From: Paraburkholderia sp.
GTDB lineage: Bacteria; Pseudomonadota; Gammaproteobacteria; Burkholderiales; Burkholderiaceae
Direction of reading: 5' to 3'
Length of the DNA: 64,000 nt
NCBI RefSeq assembly: GCF_004298475.1
Contig: NZ_SCRP01000034.1
Span: forward strand, 186,001-250,000
Part shown: positions 36,994 through 45,329 of the stretch, one piece after another
Numbering within the stretch: the first letter of the stretch is position 1
How the letters are laid out: every line of letters begins with the position of its first letter
Program-made: the position numbers and the translations under genes
Notes under the pieces: model-generated
Seen by the model: the letters and a program-made list of their open reading frames with translations, nothing else
What the model was told of the DNA's origin: nothing
Databases searched by the model: none

Positions 36994-38555
36994 CGCGCAT
37001 CTACGTTCCCCGCGATTCGTCTGCGCTCGCGCTCGGCGCCGACGCCATCGCGCGCGCCATCACGAGCGAAGCCGCCGCGCGCAGCATCGACATCGAAGTC
37101 GTACGCAACGGCTCGCGCGGCCTGCTCTATCTCGAACCGCTCGTCGAAGTGGAAACGGCCGAAGGCCGCGTCGGTTATGCCAACGTCGAGCCCGAAGACA
37201 TCGCCAGTCTCTTCGACGCGGGTTTCGCGGAAGGCGCGCCGCACGCGCGCAGCGTCGGGCTCGTCGAACAGATCCCGTATCTGCGCAAGCAGCAGCGGCT
37301 CACTTTCGCGCGCATCGGCATCACCGACCCGCTTTCCACCGCCGATTACCTCGCGCACGGCGGCCTCGACGGATTGCGCCACGCGCTCGCGATGACCGGC
37401 GCCGCAGCCTGCGAGGCGCTGATCCACTCCGGCCTGCGCGGCCGCGGCGGCGCGGCGTTCCCCGCCGGCATCAAGTGGCGCACCGTCGCGAACGCGCAAG
37501 CCGACCAGAAGTACATCGTCTGCAACGCCGACGAAGGCGACTCGGGCACGTTCTCCGACCGCCTCATCATGGAAAGCGATCCGTACGTGCTGATCGAGGG
37601 CATGACGATCGCGGGCATCGCGGTCGGCGCAACCGTCGGCTATATCTATGTGCGCAGCGAGTACCCGCATTCGATTGCGGCGCTCGAAGCCGCGATCCGC
37701 CGCGCGCGCGCAGTGGGATGGCTCGGCGACGACGTGCTCGGCAGCGGCAGACAGTTCGATCTCTTCGTCGCAAAGGGCGCGGGCGCGTACGTGTGCGGCG
37801 AGGAAACGGCGCTGCTCGAATCGCTCGAAGGCAAGCGCGGCATCGTGCGCGCGAAGCCGCCGCTGCCCGCGCTCGCCGGTCTCTACGGCAAGCCGACCGT
37901 CATCAACAACGTCATCACCCTCGCCACGGTGCCGATCATCTTCGCGAAGGGCGCCGCGTACTACAAGGACTTCGGCATGGGCCGCTCGCGCGGCACGCTG
38001 CCGTTCCAGCTCGCGGGCAACATCGCGCGCGGCGGGCTCGTCGAGCTCGCGTTCGGCGTGACGCTGCGCGAGCTCATGTACGACTACGGCGGCGGCACCG
38101 CAAGCGGTCGCCCCGCGCGCGCCGTCCAGGTGGGCGGCCCGCTCGGCACCTATCTGCCCGAAAGCCAGTGGGATATTCCACTCGACTACGAAGCGTATGC
38201 CGCAGTCGGCGCCGTGGTGGGCCACGGCGGGCTCGTCGTTCACGACGACACCTCCAGTCTCGCCGAACTCGCGCAATACGCGATGGAGTTCTGCGCAATC
38301 GAATCGTGCGGCAAGTGCACGCCGTGCCGCATCGGCTCGACGCGCGGCGTCGAAGTGATCGCGAAGATCCGCAACGGCGACACCTCGGAAAAGCAGGTCA
38401 CGCTGCTGCGCGATCTGTGCGACACGATGGTCTGCGGCTCGCTCTGCGCGATGGGCGGCATGACGCCTTACCCGGTGCTCTCGGCACTGAACCACTTTCC
38501 CGAAGATTTCGGTCTCGAACCTGTCCAGCCGACCGCTCGCGCGGCGACCGCCTGA
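36990..38555 (+). CDS. fdsB: NAD-dependent formate dehydrogenase beta subunit
   Basis: A 521-residue NuoF-like flavoprotein that reduces NAD+. After an N-terminal thioredoxin-like region (about 1-95) come the NADH/FMN motifs GRGGAAFPAGIKWRTV and GAGAYVCGEETALLESLEGKRG. The C-terminal [4Fe-4S] ligands are in ESCGKCTPCRIGSTRG plus a later Cys near CGSLCAMGG. The ATG has GGAGG upstream and overlaps the fdsG stop, indicating translational coupling. fdsA follows after 15 nt. Confidence 0.96.
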   Translation: MTRIYVPRDSSALALGADAIARAITSEAAARSIDIEVVRNGSRGLLYLEPLVEVETAEGRVGYANVEPEDIASLFDAGFAEGAPHARSVGLVEQIPYLRKQQRLTFARIGITDPLSTADYLAHGGLDGLRHALAMTGAAACEALIHSGLRGRGGAAFPAGIKWRTVANAQADQKYIVCNADEGDSGTFSDRLIMESDPYVLIEGMTIAGIAVGATVGYIYVRSEYPHSIAALEAAIRRARAVGWLGDDVLGSGRQFDLFVAKGAGAYVCGEETALLESLEGKRGIVRAKPPLPALAGLYGKPTVINNVITLATVPIIFAKGAAYYKDFGMGRSRGTLPFQLAGNIARGGLVELAFGVTLRELMYDYGGGTASGRPARAVQVGGPLGTYLPESQWDIPLDYEAYAAVGAVVGHGGLVVHDDTSSLAELAQYAMEFCAIESCGKCTPCRIGSTRGVEVIAKIRNGDTSEKQVTLLRDLCDTMVCGSLCAMGGMTPYPVLSALNHFPEDFGLEPVQPTARAATA

Positions 38556-38570
38556 ACGAGGAGCCACCCC

Positions 38571-41510
38571 ATGTCCGACGCGCTCACCTCCAACGCCGGC
38601 TGCGGCTCCGGTAATTGCAGCTGCAAATCGCAGGCGATGAAACAACGCCCGCCGTTCGACGACACCGACTACGGCACGCCCGAGCGCCATTCCGACGTCG
38701 ACGTGACGCTCGAAATCGACGGCCAGTGCGTGACGGTGCCCGCGGGCACGTCCGTCATGCGCGCCGCCATCGAGGCAGGCGTGAACGTGCCGAAGCTCTG
38801 CGCCACCGATACGCTCGAACCCTTCGGCTCGTGCCGTCTGTGTCTCGTCGAGATCGAGGGACGGCGCGGCTATCCGGCTTCGTGCACGACGCCCGTCGAA
38901 GCAGGCATGAAAGTGCGCACGCAAAGCGATCGGCTCCAGGTGCTGCGCCGCAATGTGATGGAGCTGTATATCTCCGATCATCCGCTCGACTGTCTCACCT
39001 GCCCCGCCAACGGCGACTGCGAACTGCAGGACATGGCCGGCGTGACGGGCCTGCGCGAAGTGCGCTACGGCTTCGAGGGCGCCAACCACCTCAAGGACCA
39101 GAAGGACGAGTCGAATCCGTACTTCACCTACGATCCGTCGAAGTGCATCGTCTGCAACCGCTGCGTGCGCGCATGCGAGGAAACGCAGGGCACGTTCGCG
39201 CTGACCATCTCGGGCCGCAGTTTCGATTCGCGCGTCGCGGCGGGCATGAGCGAGCCGTTCATGGATTCGGAATGCGTGTCGTGTGGCGCGTGCGTGGCCG
39301 CCTGCCCGACGGCGACGCTGCAGGAAAAGACCGTCGTGATGCTCGGCCAGCCCGAGCACTCGATCGTGACGACCTGCGCCTATTGCGGCGTGGGCTGCGC
39401 GTTCAAGGCCGAGATGAAGGGCAACCAGGTCGTGCGCATGGTGCCGCACCGGAACGGTCAGGCGAACGAGGGGCACGCGTGCGTGAAGGGCCGCTTCGCG
39501 TGGGGCTACGCGACGCACAAGGACCGCATCAAGAAGCCGATGATTCGCGCGAAGATCACCGATCCGTGGCGCGAAGTGAGCTGGGACGAAGCGATCCAGT
39601 ACGCCGCGAGCGAGTTCCGCCGGATTCAGGACAAGTACGGCCGCGACTCGATCGGCGGCATTACGTCGTCGCGCTGCACGAACGAGGAAACCTATCTCGT
39701 GCAGAAGCTCGTGCGCGCCGCGTTCGGCAACAACAACGTCGATACCTGCGCGCGCGTGTGCCACTCGCCGACCGGCTACGGCCTGAAGACGACGATCGGC
39801 GAATCGGCCGGCACGCAGACGTTCGCATCCATCGACCACTCCGACGTCATCGTGGTGATCGGCGCGAACCCCACCGACGGCCATCCGGTATTCGGCTCGC
39901 GCCTGAAGCGCCGCGTGCGCGAGGGCGCAAAGCTGATCGTCGTGGACCCGCGCCGCATCGACATCGTCGATACGCCGCACGTCAAGGCCACGCATCACCT
40001 GCAACTGCGCCCGGGTACGAACGTCGCCATCGTCAACGCACTGGCGCACGTGATCGTCACCGAAGGGCTCGTCAACGAAGCGTTTGTCGCCGAGCGTTGC
40101 GAAACGCCTGCATTCGAGCAATGGCGCGATTTCGTCGCGCTGCCGGAAAACGCGCCGGAGGCAACCGAAGCGCTTACTGGCGTGCCCGCGAAAAGCGTGC
40201 GCGAAGCCGCGCGTCTTTACGCCAAAGGCGGTAACGCCGCGATCTATTACGGCCTCGGCGTCACGGAGCACGCGCAAGGCTCGACGATGGTGATGGGCAT
40301 CGCGAACCTCGCGATGGTGACCGGCAACATCGGCCGCGAAGGCGTGGGCGTGAATCCGCTGCGCGGCCAGAACAACGTGCAGGGCTCGTGCGATATGGGC
40401 TCGTTCCCGCACGAACTGCCGGGCTATCGCCACGTGGGCGACGTCGCCACGCGCAGCCTCTTCGAGGACGCGTGGAACGTCGCGCTGCAGGCGGAACCGG
40501 GGCTGCGCCTGCCGAACATGTTCGATGCGGCGCTCGACGGCACCTTCATGGGCCTCTACTGCCAGGGCGAGGACATCGTCCAGTCGGACCCGAATACGCA
40601 GCACGTCACGGCGGCGCTGTCGTCGATGGAATGCATCGTCGTGCAGGACATTTTCCTGAACGAGACGGCCAAGTATGCGCACGTCCTGCTGCCCGGCTCG
40701 TCGTTCCTCGAAAAGGACGGCACGTTCACCAACGCCGAGCGCCGCATTTCGCGCGTGCGCAAGGTGATGCCGCCGCTCGGCGGTTACGCCGACTGGGAAG
40801 TCACGATCCTGCTCTCGCGCGCGCTCGGCTACGAGATGAACTACACGCATCCGTCGCAGATCATGGACGAGATCGCGCGCCTCACGCCGACGTTCCACGG
40901 CGTCTCGTACAAGCGTCTCGAAGCACTCGGCAGCATTCAGTGGCCGTGCAACGAAGCAGCGCCCGACGGCACGCCGATCATGCACGTCGACACCTTCGTG
41001 CGCGGCAAGGGCAAGTTCGTGATCACGAAGTTCATCGCGACGCCGGAGAAGGTCACGCGGCGCTATCCGCTGCTGCTCACGACGGGCCGCATCCTCTCGC
41101 AGTACAACGTGGGCGCGCAGACACGGCGCACCGACAACTCGCGCTGGCACGAAGAGGACCGGCTCGAAATCCATCCGGTCGACGCCGAAGATCGCGGCAT
41201 TCGCGACGGCGACTGGGTCGGCATCGAATCGCGCGCGGGGCAAACCGTGCAGCGTGCGAAGGTCAGTACGCGCATGCAGCCGGGTGTGGTCTACACGACG
41301 TTCCACTTCCCCGAATCGGGCACGAACGTCATCACGACCGAGTCGTCCGACTGGGCCACCAACTGCCCCGAATACAAGGTGACCGCGGTGCAGGTGAGCC
41401 ACGTGCATCAGCCGTCCGAGTGGCAGCGCGCGTACGCCCGCTTCAACGCCGAGCAGCTCGAACTGCTCCGCTCGCACGAAAGCATTACTGTTACGGCCTC
41501 TGGAAAATGA
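38571..41510 (+). CDS. fdsA: NAD-dependent formate dehydrogenase alpha (molybdopterin) subunit
   Basis: A 979-residue catalytic subunit that oxidises formate to CO2 at a bis-molybdopterin-guanine-dinucleotide molybdenum centre. The N-terminal region carries a [2Fe-2S] set (SCRLCLVEIEG), a His/Cys [4Fe-4S] region (DCLTCPANGDCELQ), two ferredoxin-type clusters (CIVCNRCVRAC and CVSCGACVAACP) and the Fdh cluster CAYCGVGC. The molybdenum ligand is Cys397 in ARVCHSPTG, so it is a cysteine enzyme rather than selenocysteine. The C-terminal molydopterin-binding domain follows (LLTTGRILSQYN onwards). fdsD starts 4 nt after the stop. Confidence 0.97.
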   Translation: MSDALTSNAGCGSGNCSCKSQAMKQRPPFDDTDYGTPERHSDVDVTLEIDGQCVTVPAGTSVMRAAIEAGVNVPKLCATDTLEPFGSCRLCLVEIEGRRGYPASCTTPVEAGMKVRTQSDRLQVLRRNVMELYISDHPLDCLTCPANGDCELQDMAGVTGLREVRYGFEGANHLKDQKDESNPYFTYDPSKCIVCNRCVRACEETQGTFALTISGRSFDSRVAAGMSEPFMDSECVSCGACVAACPTATLQEKTVVMLGQPEHSIVTTCAYCGVGCAFKAEMKGNQVVRMVPHRNGQANEGHACVKGRFAWGYATHKDRIKKPMIRAKITDPWREVSWDEAIQYAASEFRRIQDKYGRDSIGGITSSRCTNEETYLVQKLVRAAFGNNNVDTCARVCHSPTGYGLKTTIGESAGTQTFASIDHSDVIVVIGANPTDGHPVFGSRLKRRVREGAKLIVVDPRRIDIVDTPHVKATHHLQLRPGTNVAIVNALAHVIVTEGLVNEAFVAERCETPAFEQWRDFVALPENAPEATEALTGVPAKSVREAARLYAKGGNAAIYYGLGVTEHAQGSTMVMGIANLAMVTGNIGREGVGVNPLRGQNNVQGSCDMGSFPHELPGYRHVGDVATRSLFEDAWNVALQAEPGLRLPNMFDAALDGTFMGLYCQGEDIVQSDPNTQHVTAALSSMECIVVQDIFLNETAKYAHVLLPGSSFLEKDGTFTNAERRISRVRKVMPPLGGYADWEVTILLSRALGYEMNYTHPSQIMDEIARLTPTFHGVSYKRLEALGSIQWPCNEAAPDGTPIMHVDTFVRGKGKFVITKFIATPEKVTRRYPLLLTTGRILSQYNVGAQTRRTDNSRWHEEDRLEIHPVDAEDRGIRDGDWVGIESRAGQTVQRAKVSTRMQPGVVYTTFHFPESGTNVITTESSDWATNCPEYKVTAVQVSHVHQPSEWQRAYARFNAEQLELLRSHESITVTASGK

Positions 41511-41514
41511 CGCG

Positions 41515-41757
41515 ATGAAAGCAGACCATCTTGTTGATATGGCCAACCAGATCGGCATGTTCTTCGACTCGCTGCCCGATCGCGAGGAGGCGCTCAAAGG
41601 CATTGCGGAGCACATCCGCCGCTTCTGGGAACCGCGCATGCGCCGCGCGCTGCTCGCCGAACTCGACGGCGGCGCCGAGGCAGCCGGGCTCACGGAGATC
41701 GTGTTCGTCGCGTTGACGAAGTATCGCGAGTCGCTGACACCCGCCGCAGTGGGCTGA
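41515..41757 (+). CDS. fdsD: Formate dehydrogenase delta subunit
   Basis: An 80-residue small subunit beginning MKADHLVDMANQIGMFFDSLPDREEALKGIAEHIRRFWEPRM, the conserved FdsD core. FdsD is needed for assembly or activity of the fds complex, although its exact role is unsettled. It follows fdsA directly; the fdsC (FdhD-type sulfur transferase) gene usually found between them is missing here. Its stop codon lies inside a 12-bp tandem repeat. Confidence 0.93.
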   Translation: MKADHLVDMANQIGMFFDSLPDREEALKGIAEHIRRFWEPRMRRALLAELDGGAEAAGLTEIVFVALTKYRESLTPAAVG

Positions 41758-41786
41758 AGAGCGGGCTGAAGAGCGGGCTGAAGACA
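41751..41786. repeat. 12-bp tandem repeat GGGCTGAAGAGC, three copies
   Basis: Units at 41751-41762, 41763-41774 and 41775-41786 (the last ends in ACA). The first contains the fdsD stop codon, so each additional copy also carries an in-frame TGA. Confidence 0.85.
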
Positions 41787-41835
41787 CGCGGGGCTGAACC
41801 CGCCGAGTCGAACCCTTGAAGGTAGGACGATGAGC

Positions 41836-41868
41836 GGCGCGCACGGGCAGTCTGCCGTGCGCGCCGTT
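41836..41868 (+). terminator. Candidate terminator of the fds operon
   Basis: GGCGCGCACGG pairs with CCGTGCGCGCC around an 8-nt loop, followed by GTTTGCT. The stem is strong and the T-tract weak. It lies between convergent genes. Confidence 0.6.
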
Positions 41869-41893
41869 TGCTATTGGTCTTGCGCCAGGGCGC

Positions 41894-43594
41894 TCACTCC
41901 CGGTCGACGCTTGCGGGCTGGATACCGTTCGCCGCGAACCACGTCTCGCACAGGCGCAGCACGCCATTGGTATCGGACGACGGGCGTCCGCGCGCGCACA
42001 GATATCCGTCCGGGCGCACGAGATAGAACGCCGGGCGCGTGCGCCCGTACGACTCGGCGAGCGACGGCGCGCCCTCGCCTTCGGGCGTCGTGTCGCCGTT
42101 CGGCGCGTCGCTGAGCCACCATACGCGCAGCGCCTGCGGCAAGATCCGCTCGATGGCCTCCACGAAGTTCTTCAGCGCCTCGGTCGCGCGCGCGGCGCTG
42201 CCGTTCTGCGCGGCGCCGTTCGTCCCGCCGTCCTCCACGAGCAGGAACAGCGAGAAGCTCGCCGGGTCGTGCAGGTCGAAAATGCGCCCTTTGCCGGGCG
42301 CCTTCCCGAGCGGTCCGTCGATTACGCGCGCAAGCGCATCGGGTGCGCGTTCGCCCGCGCGCGGGCCGCCGTCCACCATGTGCTCGAGCGTGAGCGGGCT
42401 GCGCCGGTACTGGATCGACAGTTCGCTCACGGCCTGGCGCGCGGCATCGCGCAACGGCCCGAGCGCGACGAGCGCGGGCATCACGCGCTCGCGCAGCAGC
42501 TTCATGGGTCCATGGTCCGCTTCCGCGAGTTGCATCATGAAGCTCGTCTGCTGCAGCACGAGGCGCTCGATCGGATAGCGTTCGGCGTGATAGGTGTCGA
42601 GAAGGCGCTCGGGCGCGCCGCCCGCGAGCACGCGCGCAAGCTTCCAGCCGAGATTGAACGCTTCCTGAATGCCGGTATTCATGCCCTGCGCGCCTGCCGG
42701 GCTGTGCACGTGCGCCGCGTCGCCCGCGAAGAACACGCGCTCCATGCGCAGCTCGCGCACCATGCGGCTGTTCACGCTGAAATACGACGCCCAGGTCATG
42801 TCCGCGAGCGAGACGGGATGATGCACGCGCCGCTCGACGATCGCCCGGCATTCTTCGAGCGTCGGCACCGGAATCGCGCCTTCGGGTGCCGCAGGCACTG
42901 CGGCCTTGCAATCGGCGATCAGACGCCAGCGGCCTTTGCCGAACGGAAAGAGCGCCGCGAGGCCGTCACCGGATGCGAACACATGGAACTCGTCGTCGGG
43001 CCAGGGCGTCTCTGCGGCGACGTCGGCAAGCAGAAACGACTGCGCGAGCGTCTCGCCGTCGAACTTCATCGCGAGCTTGTGCCGTATCGTGCTGTGCGCG
43101 CCGTCCGCTGCAATCAGATAGGCACTGCGTATCGACTCGCTGCGCCCGTTCGCGCGCCGCACTTCGGCATTCACGCCTGCAGAACCCTGCGTGAACGTCA
43201 GCAATTCGCTGCCGCGCTCGACCTCGACGCCGAGTGTCGCGAGATGATCGGTGAGAATGCGCTCGGTGACGGCCTGGTCCAGAAACAGCAAGTACGGATA
43301 ACGCGTGAGGAGCGGATCAAAATCGAGCCGTGCGCGCCGCAAGCCGTTCGAATAGAGGTTCGCGACGTGGGCGCGATGACCGAGTTCGAGAAACGGTTCG
43401 ACGATGCGATGCTGTTCGAAGAGTTCGAGCGTGCGCGCCTGAATGCCGATGGCGCGCGTGTGACGTCCGGGCTCGGGCGCGCGATCGATCAGGCGGACCG
43501 GAATGCGCGCGCGGGCGAGACTCATCGCAGCGGCGAGACCCGTAGGCCCCGCGCCGACGATGAGCACGGGCGGCAAGGAAGAAGCCACGGTCAT
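41894..43594 (-). CDS. FAD-dependent aromatic hydroxylase (PheA/TfdB/MhpA-like)
   Basis: A 566-residue class A flavoprotein monooxygenase. The FAD motif is PVLIVGAGPTGLAAAMSLARARIPVRLID at the N-terminus. The second FAD motif is VFFAGDAAHVHSPAGAQGMNTGIQEAFNLGWKLA near residue 285, and LIAADGAHSTIRHKL is the DG-type segment. A C-terminal thioredoxin-like domain (about 430-560) is typical of the phenol hydroxylase/TfdB group. These hydroxylate aromatic rings using NAD(P)H. ATG 43594 (MTVASS) is preferred because GGAGG precedes it at good spacing, over an ATG 12 nt upstream. It stands alone, with no ring-cleavage genes nearby, so the substrate is unknown. Confidence 0.88.
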   Translation of the reverse strand: MTVASSLPPVLIVGAGPTGLAAAMSLARARIPVRLIDRAPEPGRHTRAIGIQARTLELFEQHRIVEPFLELGHRAHVANLYSNGLRRARLDFDPLLTRYPYLLFLDQAVTERILTDHLATLGVEVERGSELLTFTQGSAGVNAEVRRANGRSESIRSAYLIAADGAHSTIRHKLAMKFDGETLAQSFLLADVAAETPWPDDEFHVFASGDGLAALFPFGKGRWRLIADCKAAVPAAPEGAIPVPTLEECRAIVERRVHHPVSLADMTWASYFSVNSRMVRELRMERVFFAGDAAHVHSPAGAQGMNTGIQEAFNLGWKLARVLAGGAPERLLDTYHAERYPIERLVLQQTSFMMQLAEADHGPMKLLRERVMPALVALGPLRDAARQAVSELSIQYRRSPLTLEHMVDGGPRAGERAPDALARVIDGPLGKAPGKGRIFDLHDPASFSLFLLVEDGGTNGAAQNGSAARATEALKNFVEAIERILPQALRVWWLSDAPNGDTTPEGEGAPSLAESYGRTRPAFYLVRPDGYLCARGRPSSDTNGVLRLCETWFAANGIQPASVDRE

Positions 43595-43695
43595 GCAGAC
43601 CTCCATGCGGTCGACATGAACCGTAGTGTACGCCCGCCATCCGCACGCCCACGCGGCGGCGCATCAATGGGCGGGATAGTCCTGGTCCGTGCGGA

Positions 43696-44877
43696 TCAGT
43701 GCGGATACGGCGGGTGATCGAGCGCGCAGCGGTGTCCGGACGTGCCCATGTCGACCTGCAGCGTCACGTGCTTCATGCGGTAGCGCGTGCCGAGCGTGTG
43801 GACGATGCCGTCGAGCACGTCGTCGCCCGGATGGCCTGCGGGCATCACGAGGTGCACGCTCAGTGCGTTGCCCGTGGTCGAGAGCGCCCAGACGTGCAGA
43901 TCGTGAACGTCCGTCACGCCGTCCTGCGCCGCGAGAAACGCATGGATGCGCTCCATGTCGACGCCCTGGGGCACGGCGGCGAGCGCGAGCCGGACCGACT
44001 CGCGCAAGAGGCCCCACGTGCCGTAGAGGATCACGAGCACGACCAGGATGCTCATGACCGGGTCGATCCAGGTCATGCCGGTGGCGAGGATCACAAGCCC
44101 GCTGACGGCAACGGCCGCCGACACGCCCGCATCGGCGGCCATGTGCAGGAACGCGCCGCGGATGTTCAGATCCTCCTTCTGGCCGCGCATGAAGAGCCAG
44201 GCGGAGAAACCGTTGACGACCATGCCGAGGGTCGCGACGACGAACACGTCGAAGCCCGCCACGGGTGCGGGCGAGATGAGCCGGTCGACCGCCTCCATGA
44301 TGATCGCGCCGCACGCGACCAGCAGGAGCGCGGCGTTCGCGAGCGAAGCGAGTATCGACGAGCTGCCGAAGCCGAACGTGTAGCGTGCCGATGGCCGGCG
44401 CGTGGCGAGCCACGCGGCGCCCCAGGCGAGCAGCAGGCCGAGGACATCGGAGAGATTGTGGCCGGCGTCGGCGAGCAGCGCGGTCGAATGGGCGAGGACG
44501 CCGTAAATCGCCTGCACGACAACGATCACGACGTTCAGCACGACGGCCAGCGCGAACGCGCGGCCATGGCCTACCGCGGGCGTGTGGTGGTGATGGTGGC
44601 CGTGGCCATGCGCGTGATCATGCCCGTGGCCGCCGTCGTGATCCTCATCGTGATCGTGATCCTGGCCGTGCTCGTGATCGTGATGCTGGTCGTGATCGTG
44701 CTCGTGCTCGTGGTCATGCGGGTGGCCCGCTTCATGCACGTGCTCACCCTCATGCGCGTGCCCATGCCGACCGGTGCGATGGGCGGTCTCGCCCGCCTTG
44801 TCGTGGTCGAACCACACGGGCGCGTGTTCGTCCTCGCGCTCCTCGGCCAAGCCCTGCTGCTTGCGCTCCCCGTTCAT
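43696..44877 (-). CDS. Cation diffusion facilitator (zinc-type) efflux protein
   Basis: A 393-residue CDF transporter that exports Zn2+ or a similar divalent ion from the cytoplasm. Residues ~15-100 are an exceptionally histidine/aspartate-rich cytoplasmic tail (runs such as HDHEHEHDHDQHHDHEHG and HGHHHHHT), likely metal-binding. Six transmembrane helices follow. The transport-site HxxxD pairs are ALLADAGHNLSDVLGL (helix 2) and AFLHMAADAGVSAAVAV (helix 5). The C-terminal domain (VTDVHDLHVWALSTTGN) dimerises. The ATG overlaps the arsR stop (ATGA), so the two genes are coupled. Confidence 0.93.
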   Translation of the reverse strand: MNGERKQQGLAEEREDEHAPVWFDHDKAGETAHRTGRHGHAHEGEHVHEAGHPHDHEHEHDHDQHHDHEHGQDHDHDEDHDGGHGHDHAHGHGHHHHHTPAVGHGRAFALAVVLNVVIVVVQAIYGVLAHSTALLADAGHNLSDVLGLLLAWGAAWLATRRPSARYTFGFGSSSILASLANAALLLVACGAIIMEAVDRLISPAPVAGFDVFVVATLGMVVNGFSAWLFMRGQKEDLNIRGAFLHMAADAGVSAAVAVSGLVILATGMTWIDPVMSILVVLVILYGTWGLLRESVRLALAAVPQGVDMERIHAFLAAQDGVTDVHDLHVWALSTTGNALSVHLVMPAGHPGDDVLDGIVHTLGTRYRMKHVTLQVDMGTSGHRCALDHPPYPH

Positions 44878-45197
44878 CACGCGTGCTCCTGCCAGTCCGT
44901 GACCGGCTCCGCAACGTGCTCGAGCATGCCCGCAAGCATCGCGCTGATGTGCGCGTCGGCGGCCGCGTAGAACACCTGCTTGCCCTCGCGTTCGGCCCTC
45001 ACGATGCGGGCCGCGCGCAACAGTCGCAAATGATGGCTCACGAGCGACGGCGAAAGCCCGAGGGCTTCCGCAATCGCACCGACCGCGAGCCGGTCGTGCG
45101 CGCAAGCGAGCACGATGCGCAAACGCGTGGGGTCGCCAAGCAGACGAAAGAGGTCCGCAAGCGGCGCCACGCGTTCATCGTCGTAAAACGGGGTCAT
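44877..45197 (-). CDS. ArsR/SmtB-family metal-responsive repressor
   Basis: A 106-residue winged-helix repressor. The recognition helix is LSPSLVSHHLRLLRAARIV (about 48-66). The C-terminal helix has Asp81, His83, His94 and Glu97 in the spacing DxH-x10-H-x2-E, the alpha-5 zinc-sensing site of SmtB/CzrA proteins. No CxC arsenic site of ArsR type is present in the recognition helix. It should bind DNA without metal and release on Zn2+ (or Co/Ni). It is the first gene of a two-gene operon with the CDF exporter, with a matching inverted repeat just upstream. Confidence 0.93.
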   Translation of the reverse strand: MTPFYDDERVAPLADLFRLLGDPTRLRIVLACAHDRLAVGAIAEALGLSPSLVSHHLRLLRAARIVRAEREGKQVFYAAADAHISAMLAGMLEHVAEPVTDWQEHA

Positions 45198-45213
45198 GCA
45201 TTCCGCCTAAACA

Positions 45214-45231
45214 TGTGAATATGTGTTCACA
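45214..45231. promoter_or_regulatory. SmtB/CzrA-type operator TGTGAA-N6-TTCACA
   Basis: A perfect 6-6-6 inverted repeat 17 nt upstream of the arsR-type ATG. Its position and TGAA/TTCA arms agree with operators of ArsR/SmtB repressors, consistent with autoregulation of the arsR-CDF operon. The divergent TPR gene starts 99 nt away and might be affected. Confidence 0.65.
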
Positions 45232-45329
45232 CGTTATCTCAACGTGATTTTACGGTCAAGCGTCGGGGCGCTCTCCCGAGTATGGGAAAATGCGCCCTTT
45301 GGAGCTTTTCGGGTTTTGCCTTTTCGGCC

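Noticed and set aside
36828..41693. A 1621-codon open frame antisense to the fds operon
   Set aside because: High-GC codon bias on the opposite strand leaves few stops; the product is Arg/His/Ala-rich with no family features, while the sense strand carries full fdsGBAD.
43594..43606. Upstream ATG for the aromatic hydroxylase gene
   Set aside because: The GGAGG sequence is correctly spaced for the second ATG, not the first.
44571..44765. Highly repetitive CAT/GTG-rich tract considered as a repeat array or CRISPR
   Set aside because: It encodes the His/Asp-rich tail of the CDF protein; there are no regular repeats with unique spacers. No CRISPR array was found anywhere in the window.
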